Shown: positions 1-9,690 of the stretch, piece by piece | How positions within the stretch are numbered: the first letter of the stretch is position 1 | Layout of the letters: the number at the start of each line of letters is the position of its first letter | DNA from: Isoetes taiwanensis | Taxonomy: Eukaryota > Streptophyta > Lycopodiopsida > Isoetales > Isoetaceae | Assembly (NCBI GenBank): GCA_021234155.1 | Contig: JAJEKV010000038.1 | Coordinates: forward strand, 11,175,190 to 11,239,189 | DNA length: 64,000 nucleotides | Reading direction: 5' to 3' | Notes under the pieces: model-generated | What the model saw: the letters and a program-made list of their open reading frames with translations, nothing else | The model's database searches: none | What the model was told of the DNA's origin: nothing | Program-made: the position numbers and the translations under genes

Positions 1-375
1 GGGCAAGCTGCTTCGGGTGGTTTTAGGGTCCGTGCTCGGCGCCAACACCCCCTCTACCTCAAGACACTACAAGAAGGTCCTAGTCAAATCGACAAGGATA
101 GAGCCTCAAACGTAAACCCTATGAGTTGCCGTGTTCTAGCGGGGTTTTGCGTTTTGGGTGACGCAGTTTTGGTCTTTTGCACTTGGGACGTGGCCGATCA
201 CATGCGATTAAGAACGCTGGGCAAGCGGAACCGACGGAATGGAGTTTGGACCTCACTCCTCCCGTTGTGGCGTTAGAAGTCAAGGGCCGCTTTTGCAGTA
301 GCAAGACATTCGTAAATTCGTAATTAATGCATAGTACGGACTTAAATTCTGATTTTTGTCAGCTAGCTTCCTAAG
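1..375. repeat. Direct repeat, copy 1 (cut by window start)
   Basis: This stretch aligns with 1128-1502 in the same orientation, sharing for example AACGTAAACCCTATGAGTTG and CTCCTCCCGTTGTGGCG. Both copies end close to CTAGCTTCCTAAGTCA. The two are separated by about 750 bp. They could be LTRs of a small element or units of a long-period tandem array; the left boundary lies outside the window, so this cannot be decided here. Confidence 0.75.
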
Positions 376-1127
376 TCATCGCCAACACATACAGCCAACT
401 TTCAAAAATTTTGGATATGGTTTAGATCAAATAGTTTGCACTAGAACGGTCCGCGCAGCCTGTTGTTGGGCAGCCGAGCTGGCACACTTGCCCAAGTCAA
501 ACAAGGCCAGGACCTTGCAAGGCCTCCTCATTAGAGGGGAGAGTCCGACCCCGTGAGGCGAGCCCCAAAAGCTTCCCGAGGCAGCCTTTTGGCGGCTTTC
601 CCACGGGGCGTGACGCTTAAAGACCACACTCCCGGGATCTCGGTTCCGTGATCCGACCGTTGAATCCTTTGTTCCGGGAACCTGGTCCGAGAAGGTCCAA
701 AAATCCAACATCCGTCCAGGAGAACATATCAAACCGCTCAAGCGCCCCGCGGGCGACAGTGTAGAAACCAAAGTGTTTTGTCGTTCGGACATTGCGGAGG
801 CTCCGAAATGCCGATCCGACTTTGCCACATCGTCCGGAATGCCAAAATTATCCTAGGGACCAAGTTACACAGTCAGTTTTGCAAAAGAAAGAAACACTTA
901 CGCCCTACATTGTAGTATTATTGCAGCCCACCTCCTAGGCCAATTGATCACGAAAGTCGTTGCACATGAGATAGTTTGGCGCTTCTTCGAGAAGGGGTGG
1001 GCTTCGGCCACAAAACTTGGTCCCTAGGGCAATGTTGACGCTCGAGTCCATTGGCGCAGAGACGCATCACGGTTCGGAGAGGGAAGTTGCCCGTCCGTCG
1101 CCGTGGCCTTCGGGGAGAGGACTTTTG
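376..1127. other. GC-rich spacer between direct repeats, no gene
   Basis: The spacer is GC-rich and has no coding sequence I recognise. The ORFs in it are short and lack known motifs. If the flanking repeats are LTRs this would be a very short internal region of a TRIM-like element, but I see no convincing primer-binding site or polypurine tract. Confidence 0.4.
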
Positions 1128-1502
1128 GGGCAAGCGCTTCGGGTGGTTTTGGGGGCACGTGCTCAAGCGCCAACACCCCCCTCTACGCCAAGACACGCAA
1201 GGTCCTAGTCAAATCTGACAAGCATAGAGCCCAAACGTAAACCCTATGAGTTGCCGGGTTCTAGCGGGGTTTGCGTTTTTGGGTGCCGAAGTTTTGGTCT
1301 TTTGGCGCTGGGGACGTGGCCAATCACATGCGATTGAGAACGGGAAGCAAGCGAACCGACGGAATGGAGTTTGGACTGTACTCCTCCCGTTGTGGCGCTT
1401 AGAAGTCAAGGCCCGCTTTTGCAAGTAGCAAGACATTCGTAAAATAAGTAATTAATGCCAAGCATCGGACTTAAATTCTGATTTTTGTCACCTAGCTTCC
1501 TA
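1128..1502. repeat. Direct repeat, copy 2
   Basis: Second copy of the repeat at 1-375. Differences include small indels at CTG/CAG-type positions, for example AATCGACAAG in copy 1 against AATCTGACAAG here. The sequence after 1502 does not match the sequence after 375, so the repeat stops there. Confidence 0.75.
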
Positions 1503-1520
1503 AGTCAGCTAGCTTGTTGA

Positions 1521-1715
1521 GATAAACTACATCTTCGCATGTTGGTAGGGTATAAGTTCTCATAGCGGGGACAAAATTAAAAAATAAATATATATATATG
1601 TCGTCAGAACAAGCTTTAACACGTAGCTACATATACTATTGGTGGAAACCTAACCTTTTTAAATCTAACAAAATAAAATTTTAAGATAAACTACATCTTT
1701 GCATGTTGGTAAGGT
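1521..1715. repeat. Short direct repeat pair, AT-rich DNA
   Basis: GATAAACTACATCTTYGCAT followed by GTTGGTA occurs at 1521-1547 and again at 1685-1711. The sequence between and after it (to about 1900) is AT-rich with no gene visible. Confidence 0.6.
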
Positions 1716-1909
1716 ATTAGTTATCGTAGCAGGTAAGGTATTACTAGTTATCATCATCGTATTATATACCTCATAGCTCAACGGATGTACCACAAAACAT
1801 TGAACATTTTTATGGTGGTATATTTCATAACTTTAACGGGTGTAGCAAGTCAAATAAACCCCTATCCAGTTAAATAAACCCATGTATCAAGTGTACATGC
1901 ATTCTATAC

Positions 1910-3616
1910 TATTTAAAAAAAAAAAAAAAATTTTTTTTTTTTTTTTTGGTCGCCGAAAAAACGTCGTTACAAACGCCGTTCAACGGCGATTTTTTTTTGT
2001 CGTCGTTTAACGACGTCCACGACGTCGTTAAACGACCAATTGCGGATTTAAATCGAAAATAGGCGGCAATCCCGCCGCTTATTTTCGAGCAAACAAAGCT
2101 TATGGAGGAGCATTTTTTGAGGCGATTTTCGGCGCGGATCTACTTTGGGGTCTATTCTAAGTGTAAGACAAGCTTCATAAGGTATGTGCACGGATCAACC
2201 AACTCGTTTTTTGAATCTAAACTTGTTTTTGGGTAGATTTAGGGCTTTTTGTATTTGTTGTTTGTTCTTCCTTCAACCTTCATTCTTCTTCTTCCATTCT
2301 TGCATCCTTCTTCCATACATATTCTTCCATTCCCTTTGTCATCTTCTTCTTCGATTCTTCCTCCTCTTATACCACTACTTCCTCCTCTTATTCAAATTCT
2401 TACTCTTAATCCTCCTCTTGCGCTTCATCTTCTTCGTATTCTTCCTCCCCATTTTCGGGTTCCTCCTCTTCTTCTTAGCCTTTTTTCTTCTTGAATTCTT
2501 CCATTCTTCTTCTAATTTTTTCCCATCTAAGAAGACGCCGTTAAAAAGACGACCCTTCTTCTTTCCAAAATTTTTCCTTATTAGTTGTTTTATACTATTT
2601 CTTTCTAATCATTGAATTTTTGTTTTGCATGTACACTCCTAGCAAAATGTGTTGTTCTTGCAAAACAAGTTGGCACCTCTTCCAGGTAAGGATTTAGTTT
2701 TTTCAATACGCTAATAAAATACTAATGCTTTATTTAGGTTAAATTGTTATCCAAGAAGGGGACGTCATTGAAACCACCCCTCCCCCATTGATTTTCCATA
2801 TTTTTTTTTCCTTTAAGTTGTTTATTTATACTAATATTTTACTAATCATTGAATTTATTGTTTTGCATGTACACTCCTAGCAAATGCGTTGTTTGTGCAA
2901 AAACAACTTTGCCACTTTGTACTGTAAGCATTTAATTTTCAATATGCTTAATGTATTGATTAATGTATTTAGGTTAATTTATTGATTAATGTATTTAGCT
3001 AAAAAAATTGGGGCTTCATTTATTTTTGTATTTTTTTAATATATTTAAGCGACATCATTTAATGACGTTAAAATCTTATATTTCTTTATTGGTTAAATTC
3101 ATTTTATAGGCTTTAAATTAAATGTATTAACTTCATTCATAATAAATGTGTTATTATTATTTTTTTTCAATTTAAAAAAAAAAAAAAAATAATTTTTTTT
3201 TTTAATACACGTAAGCAACGCCGCTAAACGACGTTGTTTAAGTGGTCGCCACGCCGAATCTGGTAACGGGTAACACCGGGCCGCCTGACCGCTGCGATGG
3301 TCGCTATCGGGTACGCGACGCCGCTTAACGACGCCAAACACGGTCGCCACGCCAAGAACTCGGCCTTCGCCGACGCCATGCCGTCCCCCGCCGCGTGGCG
3401 CCTATCGCGACGCGGGCGCCGTTGAACGACGCCGATCGCCGCTTTAAGACGCCGCCGTTGGCGACGCCGTGATAGCGACGATAAAGGTCGCTTTTATCGA
3501 CGCCCGACGCCGAAATAGATTCGCCGTTTATCGCCGCTTTGACGTCGCACTATCGACGCCTAAACGACGCCCGACGCCGTAATAGACGCCGTAATGTGGC
3601 TTTTAATTTTGTAGTG
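1910..3616 (-). mobile_element. CACTA-like DNA element, right end defined, left end not found
   Basis: The right edge reads, on the minus strand, CACTACAAAATTAAAAGCCA from 3616 inward, which is the canonical CACTA terminus. Behind it, 3215-3600 is packed with GACGCCGTTTAACGACG-like subterminal repeats on both strands, and the same motif returns at 1947-2070 next to a poly-A/poly-T block. Subterminal arrays of this kind are typical of CACTA elements. No TNP2 or other transposase reading frame is visible, so this part is non-autonomous or only a piece. The left terminus is not evident and the element may extend further left. The right end lies inside a gypsy chromodomain. Confidence 0.65.
2184..2615. 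other. Pyrimidine-rich low-complexity tract
   Basis: This is a TTC/CTT-rich stretch inside the CACTA-like element. It is open in two frames only because it is compositionally biased, giving Phe/Leu/Ser-rich nonsense peptides. I do not regard it as coding. Confidence 0.7.
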
Positions 3617-4000
3617 AGAGTCCAAAATCTCACGAACCTCGAACTCCTCATGATCATCCATTTCCAACGGTGGTGATGGCGCAAGAATGCGATCGGAAAA
3701 GCATTGACATGTAAGGCTCCAAATGCGAAATATAAAATACTGGATGGAGTTCGAGCCAGAATGCCACATCGCTGATCCAAGCCGAGATTCAGTAAGACCA
3801 AGGCAACGATAATCAAGCTTGTTGCAGGGATGGGAGGTAGGAAGATCCCTACGAGACAAAGCCACCAACATGAAATGTAGGTGCTGCCGATAGTGCTCTT
3901 GTACCTGAAGAAGATGGTGTTGAAGATCTAATTGAAGTGTCTAGAGTTTTTCAAGTCGGGAGTCGGCACTAGCATTGATAGAGGCACTGTCAGCAACAGC
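3617..4000 (-). pseudogene. Gypsy integrase C-terminal end and truncated chromodomain
   Basis: The minus strand encodes a decayed linker with NKLDYRCLG (compare KLDYRRLGP in plant chromoviruses), then PPLEMDDHEEFEVREILDS. The last 12 or so residues match the start of a retroelement chromodomain (EYEVEEILDSR type), which targets integration to heterochromatin. The frame runs directly into the CACTA terminus at 3616, and the remaining chromodomain is not seen on the other side. At least one frameshift lies within the linker. Confidence 0.75.
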
Positions 4001-4820
4001 AAAGTATCAACGAAGATGTTGGCCAGAGTTCAAAAAGAACGGAGTATGGGCAGTGGAAGCATGGACTGAGTTATTATAGGCAAACTCAGCTAGTGGAAGA
4101 TAATCAATCCAATCCTGCCAATAACTGATAAAGCATCGCAAATGTTGTTCCAGAGTATGATTCGTGCATTCTACTTGCCCATTACTTTCTGGATGATGAC
4201 TGGATGTCAGTGAGCATTCAATATGCAATAACTCCAAAAGCTGCTTCCAAAAACCTGCAATGAACTGGGGTTCACGATTGCTGATAATATTGTCTGGCAG
4301 GCCATGAAGTCTGACTACCTCACGAAGGAAAATATCAGTTGTTTCTGACTTCACAAGGAATAAAATGAGCCATCTTAGAGAAGCGATCAACAACGACTAT
4401 GATAGCATCATGTCCCCGAGAGAGTGGCAGCTCCAAAATAAAGTCCACAGAAATACTCTTCTAAGGACCATCTGGAACAGGCAGTGGCTATAGAAGACCA
4501 TGAGGAAGACGTCTCGAAACCTTTGCTCAACATCAGATATCACAGGATCGAACAAAATCTTTGACAGAGCGACGAAGTCCAGGCCATCAGTACCCCTGAC
4601 TAATAAGTTCAGGAGTCTTGGCTACTCCAAAATATTCAACCATAGGCGAGTCACGACAAGCCTGAAGAACCTGAAGACGACAAGCACCATCTGGAACGTA
4701 CAGAAGCCCATCGCGGAACAAAAGTCCATCTCGAATCTTAAAATGATTATATACTCCGACTACATTTGTCGAGAAGATGATGCTGAACCAAGATGTGAAA
4801 AATGCACCTTGAGCCAATGG
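4001..4820 (-). pseudogene. Gypsy integrase (zinc-binding and core domains), broken
   Basis: Around 4590-4760 the minus strand gives KIRDGLLFRDGLLYVPDGA followed by VAKTPELISQGY, the N-terminal zinc-binding region that normally carries the GHFG/HFG signature, here decayed to VEYFGV. From 4393 to 4007 comes the catalytic core: LREVVRLHGLPDNIISN, then EPQFIAGFWKQLL, SSHHPESNGQVECTN and LPLAEFAYNNSVHAS. The second acidic residue sits in the ISNREPQF context and the glutamate in GQVECTN. A frameshift or stop breaks the region before 4393, where the first catalytic aspartate ([10 protein letters not shown] type) should be. Confidence 0.85.
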
Positions 4821-4828
4821 ATCGGAGA

Positions 4829-5379
4829 CATTACGGATTTTTTGAGATCATAAAAGGGCCTTCTAAGAACTGCTGACTAAGCTATATGAACTACCAATCA
4901 GAAAACAGAACTGGTAATCCAGTCAGCAAAACAGTTATAACTAACTCACTGGATCACATTTTCTAGCATAAGTGTTGATAGAAAAGTCCAAATGAGCTCT
5001 TGTTTGGTGCAATAGATAGATCCCATTGAGATCTTTCCAATCTTGGGTGGTTTGCATATCTTTTAGCACCGTAGGATAGTAAAAAAATGGTAAAAACCAT
5101 ATTTTTTGGAGTTTTGACAATCATACGTGGTTAAAATATGTGCAAAGCACCTAAGGTTAGAAAGATCTCAACGAGATCTATCTATTGCACTAAACGAGAG
5201 CTCATTTGGACTTTTCTATCAAGAGTTATGCTAGGAAATGTGATCCAGTGAGTTAGATATAACAGTTTTGCTGACTGGACCCGTCAGGCTCTGATTTCTG
5301 ATTGGTAGTTCATTTATCTTCATTTGGCTTAGTTGGCATGTTTTGAAGGCCCATTTTTAATCTCAAAAAAACCCTAATG
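4829..5379. mobile_element. Foldback MITE with arms of about 210 bp
   Basis: The first 210 or so bases and the reverse complement of the last 215 or so match with small indels. Shared blocks include AACTCACTGGATCACATTT, GAAAAGTCCAAATGAGCTC and TTTTTTGAGAT near the ends. The middle is about 100 bp and AT-rich, with no coding capacity. On both sides the gypsy pol frame resumes (RNase H to the right, integrase to the left), which shows that this is an insertion. A clean target-site duplication is not visible. Long arms would fit a Mutator-like or generic foldback element; the superfamily is unassigned. Confidence 0.8.
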
Positions 5380-5950
5380 GTAGAGATGCTCGAACTGACT
5401 CCAACAAAGCAGTATCAGGATTCCCTTGGAGAGGTCCAAGACGATATTTGATCATGAAATCAATGCAAGATAATAGTTGAATATGCCATCGGGTCTGTCG
5501 ACTGTTGAGCACTCGAGCTGACTAAAAATACTCCAGATTTCGATGATCTGTATAGACTGTGACTTTATGAGAAGATCCTTCAGAAAACATCACCATTTCT
5601 CGATAATCAACTATATCTAACAACTCCTTGTCATAAATTGGATAGTTGATTTCGGCAGCAGCCTGGAAGTTTTATGAGTGATAGGCAATTGGATGTAGCT
5701 CATGGTCATCCCCCTCCTATGACAGGATACTACCAAGAGCAAAATCAGAAGCATCAGCTTCAAGAATATATGTGCGTGAAGGATCTGCATGAGCAAGAAC
5801 TGGTGCCATCATAAAAGCATGTTTCAGAGTAACGAAGGTACTTTCTTCTTTTACGCTCCATTCAAATGGCATATCCTTTGCCGTAAGGCGTGTCGAAGGA
5901 AGGGCAATCTTCGAATAATCTCGTATAGAACGTCGATAGAAGTTGGCAAA
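5380..5950 (-). pseudogene. Gypsy RNase H domain, broken
   Basis: Minus-strand translation gives ILEADASDFALGSILSQ with the catalytic-type aspartate (usual form D.SDFAIGAVLSQ), then later KVTVYTDHRNLEYF with a second aspartate, and LNSRQTRWHIQLLSCIDFM, matching LSRRQARWALFLSRFDF in other plant gypsy elements. Stops and frame changes separate the pieces. The domain joins RT upstream and is cut off downstream by the foldback MITE at 5379. Confidence 0.8.
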
Positions 5951-6660
5951 TCCAAGAAAACACTGAACATCTCAAATAGAAGGAGGTGTTTGTCACTTCA
6001 AAACAATGCTGACCTTTTCGTGATCCATAAAGACTTCATGAGAGGTGACACGATAGCGAAGAAACTCCACGATATCCTAATCGAACTTACACTTTTTGGG
6101 TTTGGCATATAACCCATGTTCACGAAGCTTCTGAAGAACTTCTCGAACATACCTCTCATGCTTTTTAAGGGTCTTAGAATAAATAAGTATATCATCTAAG
6201 TAGATGATAACAAAGATGTCTAAGAACTCCCGGAAAACATCGTTGGCCATATGCTAGAATACTACTGGGGCATTGGTAAGCCCAAAAGGCATAACTGTGC
6301 ACTCAAAATGACCATACCGAGTATGAAATGTTGTCTTCTACTAATCACTCTCTTGGATCAGGATGAGATTGTAGGCACCCCGAAGATCAATCTTTGTAAA
6401 GTAGCGCGCATCCTGAAGCCGCTCCAACAACTCTGGAATCAGCGGAAACGGATAGCAATTCAGCACGATAATCAATGACGCGGCACAGAGGATCGTCCTT
6501 CTTTTTGGCAAAGAATATGGGTGCTCCAGCAGGGGACTGAGAATGTCGAATGAAACTCTTACTCAATATAATCTCGCAAAAACTTCAACTCAGCAGGAGA
6601 TAGACCATATATTGGACCATATGGTGGCATTGTTTCGGGCTGTAAATCAATAATACAATC
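5951..6660 (-). pseudogene. Gypsy reverse transcriptase, broken
   Basis: In order on the minus strand are a fragment of the [11 protein letters not shown] type, [15 protein letters not shown], a stretch like [25 protein letters not shown], and [19 protein letters not shown] near 6170-6230. [10 protein letters not shown] is the RT active-site motif and is still intact. The frames are broken by several single-base shifts. After the motif the usual [14 protein letters not shown] region follows. The reading is secure at family level. Confidence 0.88.
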
Positions 6661-6887
6661 ATATGGATGATGCTTTGGGAGCTTCTGGCCTTGACTTTGT
6701 CAAAAACATCAGAGAAATCACCATATTTATCTGGAAGCAATGGAGCAAGGTTCATCGATGTAGAGCTAGCCCACGGATGAACCTGGATTGCAAATACTGA
6801 ACTTCGATCCTGCATTCTAGATTTAAGAAAGTTGCAAAGAGAAATCTTCGAGATACGAAACTGAGGGCATGAAGAAGCCTCCACAAA

Positions 6888-6990
6888 AACAGGAGCAGGA
6901 GTAGGAGCTGGAGTAGGAGGAGCTGGAGCTGGAACTGGAGCAGGAGCTGGAACTGGAGCAAGAACTGGAATAGGAACTGGAGCTTGGACA
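6888..6990. repeat. Hexanucleotide GGAGCT/GGAACT array
   Basis: Imperfect repeats of GGAGCTGGAACTGGAGCA lie between the protease and RT regions of the gypsy element. They give an apparent Leu/Gln-rich peptide on the minus strand. This looks like simple-sequence expansion in the protease-RT linker rather than a domain. Confidence 0.75.
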
Positions 6991-7099
6991 TGATCTCGAA
7001 CATGGGCAGAATCTGAGGCATGAACTAGAGCAAAGACAAGAGTCGAATTAGAACATGGAGCAGTTCATGAACTAAAACATCAGCAAGGGCGGAACCAGA

Positions 7100-7415
7100 A
7101 GCCTACGATACTACATGGATAAAAGTAGGTGTTGGTACAGAGGCCTGAACTGCAGATGAACTGGGACTAGAGTTAGAACTAGCAAACCAAAAAGATCTAG
7201 TACACCAATAAATCTGAGGGTTATGTAGCTCGAGCCAGGGTAGACCCAAGACCACTGGCGCATGTGGGCTAGCGATGAGATTGAAGAAAATACTGCAAGG
7301 AGCTCCCTCGCACAAAACCCGAAGAGGTGTTGTACGATCTATGACTGCACTCGAGGAGATCTCACAACCATCAATTACACCAACAGAACTGGGATGCTCA
7401 ACCTTGCTTCTAGAG
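7100..7415 (-). pseudogene. Gypsy protease, C-terminal part
   Basis: The minus-strand frame at 7315-7103 reads NLIASPHAPVVLGLPWLELH then NPQIYW, the conserved ILGLPWL..HNP.IDW block that follows the retroviral-type aspartic protease core. Immediately upstream the frame is interrupted by the hAT-type element at 7416. The core with DSGA-like residues lies beyond the insertion (8204-8300). Confidence 0.85.
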
Positions 7416-8195
7416 CAGGGATAAGTTCAATACTCCATACGTTTTATGCATAATACATATTGTTCGTATGATATGGCACAAAATTTTCGTATAATACGTA
7501 AAAAAAAAAAGAGAATTTCGGCGTCGGAAGATTTTCGACGTGAAAAGAACTAAAGTGTGTATGCGAAAGTTTTCTCGCGTATGCGAAATAGTGAAAAATG
7601 CATATGCGAAATGCGAAAAGAAAAGAATAAAATAAATCTTTTTTCTCACAGATAATGAATTATAATTGTTTCACAGATATCTGAAAGTTTTTCGCGATAC
7701 GCAAAAAGTGAAAATCCCGTCTGTAAATCCGCCAAAAAAAATAATTTGCCTTTTCGCGTACAGGCGGATTTTTTTTTTCGCGCACGCGTATTATATTGCT
7801 TCGCGTACGCGAAAGTTGTTTCGTGTATGTGAAACAATATATACCACGTACACGAAAAAAAATTGCCTTTTTGCATACTCGGTTTTCACTGTTTCACATA
7901 CGCGAAAAAACTTTCGCATACACGAAACAGTGAAAACCGTGTATGCAAAATTCAAATTCCAAATTTGTGCTGCAGTTTTGTTAAAATTGCATATGCAAAA
8001 TTCAAATTCCAAATTTGTGCTGCGGTTTTGTTAAAACCGCATATGCGAAAGTTTGTTCGCGTACGCAGTTTAGAAAATTTCGCGTACACAAAAAAAAAAA
8101 AAAAAAAAAAATTCTGGACTACAACAGAAAAATACGTGAAATATGTACTTTATACGTCGCAATTTTTAATTTCTTACGTACAAAACCTATCCCTG
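7416..8195. mobile_element. Non-autonomous hAT-type element, 780 bp
   Basis: Both ends start with CAGGGATARGTT in inverted orientation (left 7416, right ending 8195). They are flanked by 8-bp near-identical target duplications, TTCTAGAG at 7408-7415 and TTCTAAAG at 8196-8203. An 8-bp duplication with a CAGGG-type terminus is the hAT signature. The inside is AT-rich and full of palindromes around TTTCGCGTATGCGAAA, plus a 39-bp direct repeat (AAATTCAAATTCCAAATTTG near 7948 and 8000). No transposase frame is present, so it would have moved in trans. It sits in the gypsy protease coding region. Confidence 0.88.
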
Positions 8196-8203
8196 TTCTA
8201 AAG

Positions 8204-8465
8204 ATGGCATGTTTATTAGTCAACACACTATTGATAAAGCAAGCATTTGCATCACTATCAAATTGTGCCAATCCTTCTAATCTTCCAACCTCTAATTCCA
8301 ATGACATAGAGATAAAGAATTCCTTACTGACCTTGTCAGAAGTAATAAACCCTTCACTACATGTGGGGGAAGTCTGTGGAATGACGGCCAGTCGTTGAGA
8401 GACTCCAACTACTTGGACCAACCTCCAGAGTTTTTCAACTGATTTGGGCGCTTTATGGGACAATC
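8204..8465 (-). pseudogene. Gypsy protease, N-terminal part
   Basis: The minus strand encodes a stretch ending LAQFDSDANACFINSVLTN then KHAIF, matching the protease pattern L.DSGA..NFI...FA..H.I. The catalytic DSGA motif is decayed to DSDA. The coding sequence stops at the hAT insertion (8203) and continues at 7415 with the LGLPWL block. Confidence 0.75.
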
Positions 8466-8580
8466 GCGAGCGATATGGCCAGCCTCACCACAATAGGTTA
8501 GCCTCTCTTCAATGCTGCTTCTCAGCCTCACCACAATAGAGGCAGAGGTTAGCCTCTCTTCAATGCTACTTCTCTGTGTA
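8466..8580 (-). pseudogene. Gypsy gag zinc knuckle split by 50-bp tandem duplication
   Basis: The minus strand holds LCLYCGEA and, farther on, GHIARDCP, the two halves of a CX2CX4HX4C nucleocapsid knuckle. Between them the sequence AGCCTCACCACAATAG plus about 35 flanking bases is repeated in tandem (about 8472-8524 and 8525-8577), which separates the cysteine pair from the His-Cys half and introduces a stop. Confidence 0.75.
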
Positions 8581-9180
8581 GATACCGGGCCATTTGATAT
8601 GGGCAGTGCAGATGCTGTTGTGGCTACTGGAGCTTGTGAAATTAGGGAAACTGACGGTTATCACAACGAACCGCAAACCTGATAGCTTCATCCAGGGTTT
8701 TGGGATCCTTTATGGTCAGCAACATATCCTTCACATCATCGCGAAGCCCTCTTCAGAAACAATCTTGAAGAGCTACATCCTCCCAGATCGTATCTATGGC
8801 AATCTGCCGAAACTCGGAGGCATAAACTGAAGCCGGACGAGAACCTTGCCTGAGGTTGCCAAGCTTGGTAACTGTTGTGCATTATCGACCAGTATCTTCA
8901 ATACACACCTCCAGTTCAGCAATGAACACGGCAAAATACTATAAGTCGTGGGCTTCCCTCTCCAGCAAGGGGCAAACCAACTCAAAGTTGGCCGAGAAAG
9001 TAGGGAGACAACTAGCACGACCTGTTCATGATCTGTGGGATACCTGTGAGGATGGAGCCGAATAACCAGCCGAATCTGATTCGAAAAACCCCGAAGCTTG
9101 GATCTAATACCATCAAATTTCCCCGGCAAGCTAATCTTAGGTTTTATTGGCCTCCTCCAGAGCTAGAGGCTGATTCATGA
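8581..9180 (-). pseudogene. Gypsy gag (capsid-like) region, broken
   Basis: A start-like ATG near 9178 begins MNQPLALEEAN. Then come PGKFDGIRSKLRGF, LVIRLHPHRYPTDHEQVVLV and LLSRPTLSWFAP, matching the plant gypsy gag block (F.G....L..FL.Q......P..Y.TD..KV..V..LL.G.AL.WF.P). Downstream FRQIAIDTIWEDVALQDCF-like and LRDDVKDMLLTIKDPKTLDE-like pieces are readable with frame changes. This would be the structural protein of the particle; the gene is dead. Confidence 0.82.
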
Positions 9181-9560
9181 GATGCAACCCGTTCCATAGA
9201 GATGAAATCACCAAATATGATCAAACAAAAATGCTTAGGATCAGAGCAGACAAGAACCTATGTGAAAACAAGAGAAATACATGGAAAATAGCGAAGAGAT
9301 ATGCAAGAAATACATCAAGAATGGCAAAGAATCTGATATATAATGGAGAAACAAGAATACTATGGTCCAAAAGCAAGCATGAAGACAAGATTGAACCAGA
9401 ATATCCATGCTAGGGTCGAAGACTCTTTTAGATACTGGAAAAGGAGCCTCTTTTCTGCATGAATGCATGTGGGATATATGCTCCAAGTTTTGGAATGTTC
9501 CAAAACCTTTTGGACATCAGTATTCCTAAAAAAGGATGCAAAGCAATCTTTTTACCAAGT
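9181..9560. other. Probable gypsy leader sequence, no gene
   Basis: This stretch lies immediately upstream of the gag start on the minus strand. It has no conserved domain, and no LTR partner for it is found at the other end of the element. I treat it as leader or flanking DNA. Confidence 0.4.
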
Positions 9561-9690
9561 CTTGCTAGTGAACTTGGCAAAGGTGCTTGACTTGCAACTA
9601 GAAGGTTGCGAGTTCAAAGCATACTTTGTGCAACTATATTTTTGCATCCATGTGATGACCATCTTTTGTACATATGTATAGTGCTCATAT
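9560..9690 (+). repeat. tRNA-derived SINE-like unit with A and B boxes
   Basis: TGGCAAAGGTG at 9575-9585 fits the Pol III A-box consensus TRGYNNARNNG. GTTCAAAGC at 9612-9620 fits the B-box GWTCRANNC, 37 bp downstream. GCAAC and GTTGC just before the B box can pair like an anticodon stem. The rest does not fold as a full tRNA, so a SINE head or old tRNA-derived sequence is more likely than a functional tRNA gene. Confidence 0.45.

Larger units (their letters stand above)
3617..9180 (-). mobile_element. Ty3/gypsy chromovirus, degenerate, with nested insertions
   Basis: Read on the minus strand from 9180 down to 3617, the domains come in chromovirus order: gag, CCHC zinc knuckle, aspartic protease, reverse transcriptase, RNase H, integrase and the start of a chromodomain. 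Many stops and frameshifts make it non-functional. Three other elements interrupt it: a hAT-type element in protease (7416-8195), a foldback MITE between RNase H and integrase (4829-5379), and a CACTA-like element in the chromodomain (ending 3616). I do not identify LTRs; 9181-9480 is probably leader sequence. Removing the nested elements restores the domain order. Confidence 0.9.

Noticed and set aside
2184-2615. 143-codon ORF rich in Phe and Leu
   Set aside because: It comes from a TTC-rich tract open in two frames, with no start context or motif.
7410-8200. Several 60-120-codon ORFs on both strands
   Set aside because: They lie in the palindromic interior of the hAT-type element and mirror one another; no motif is present.
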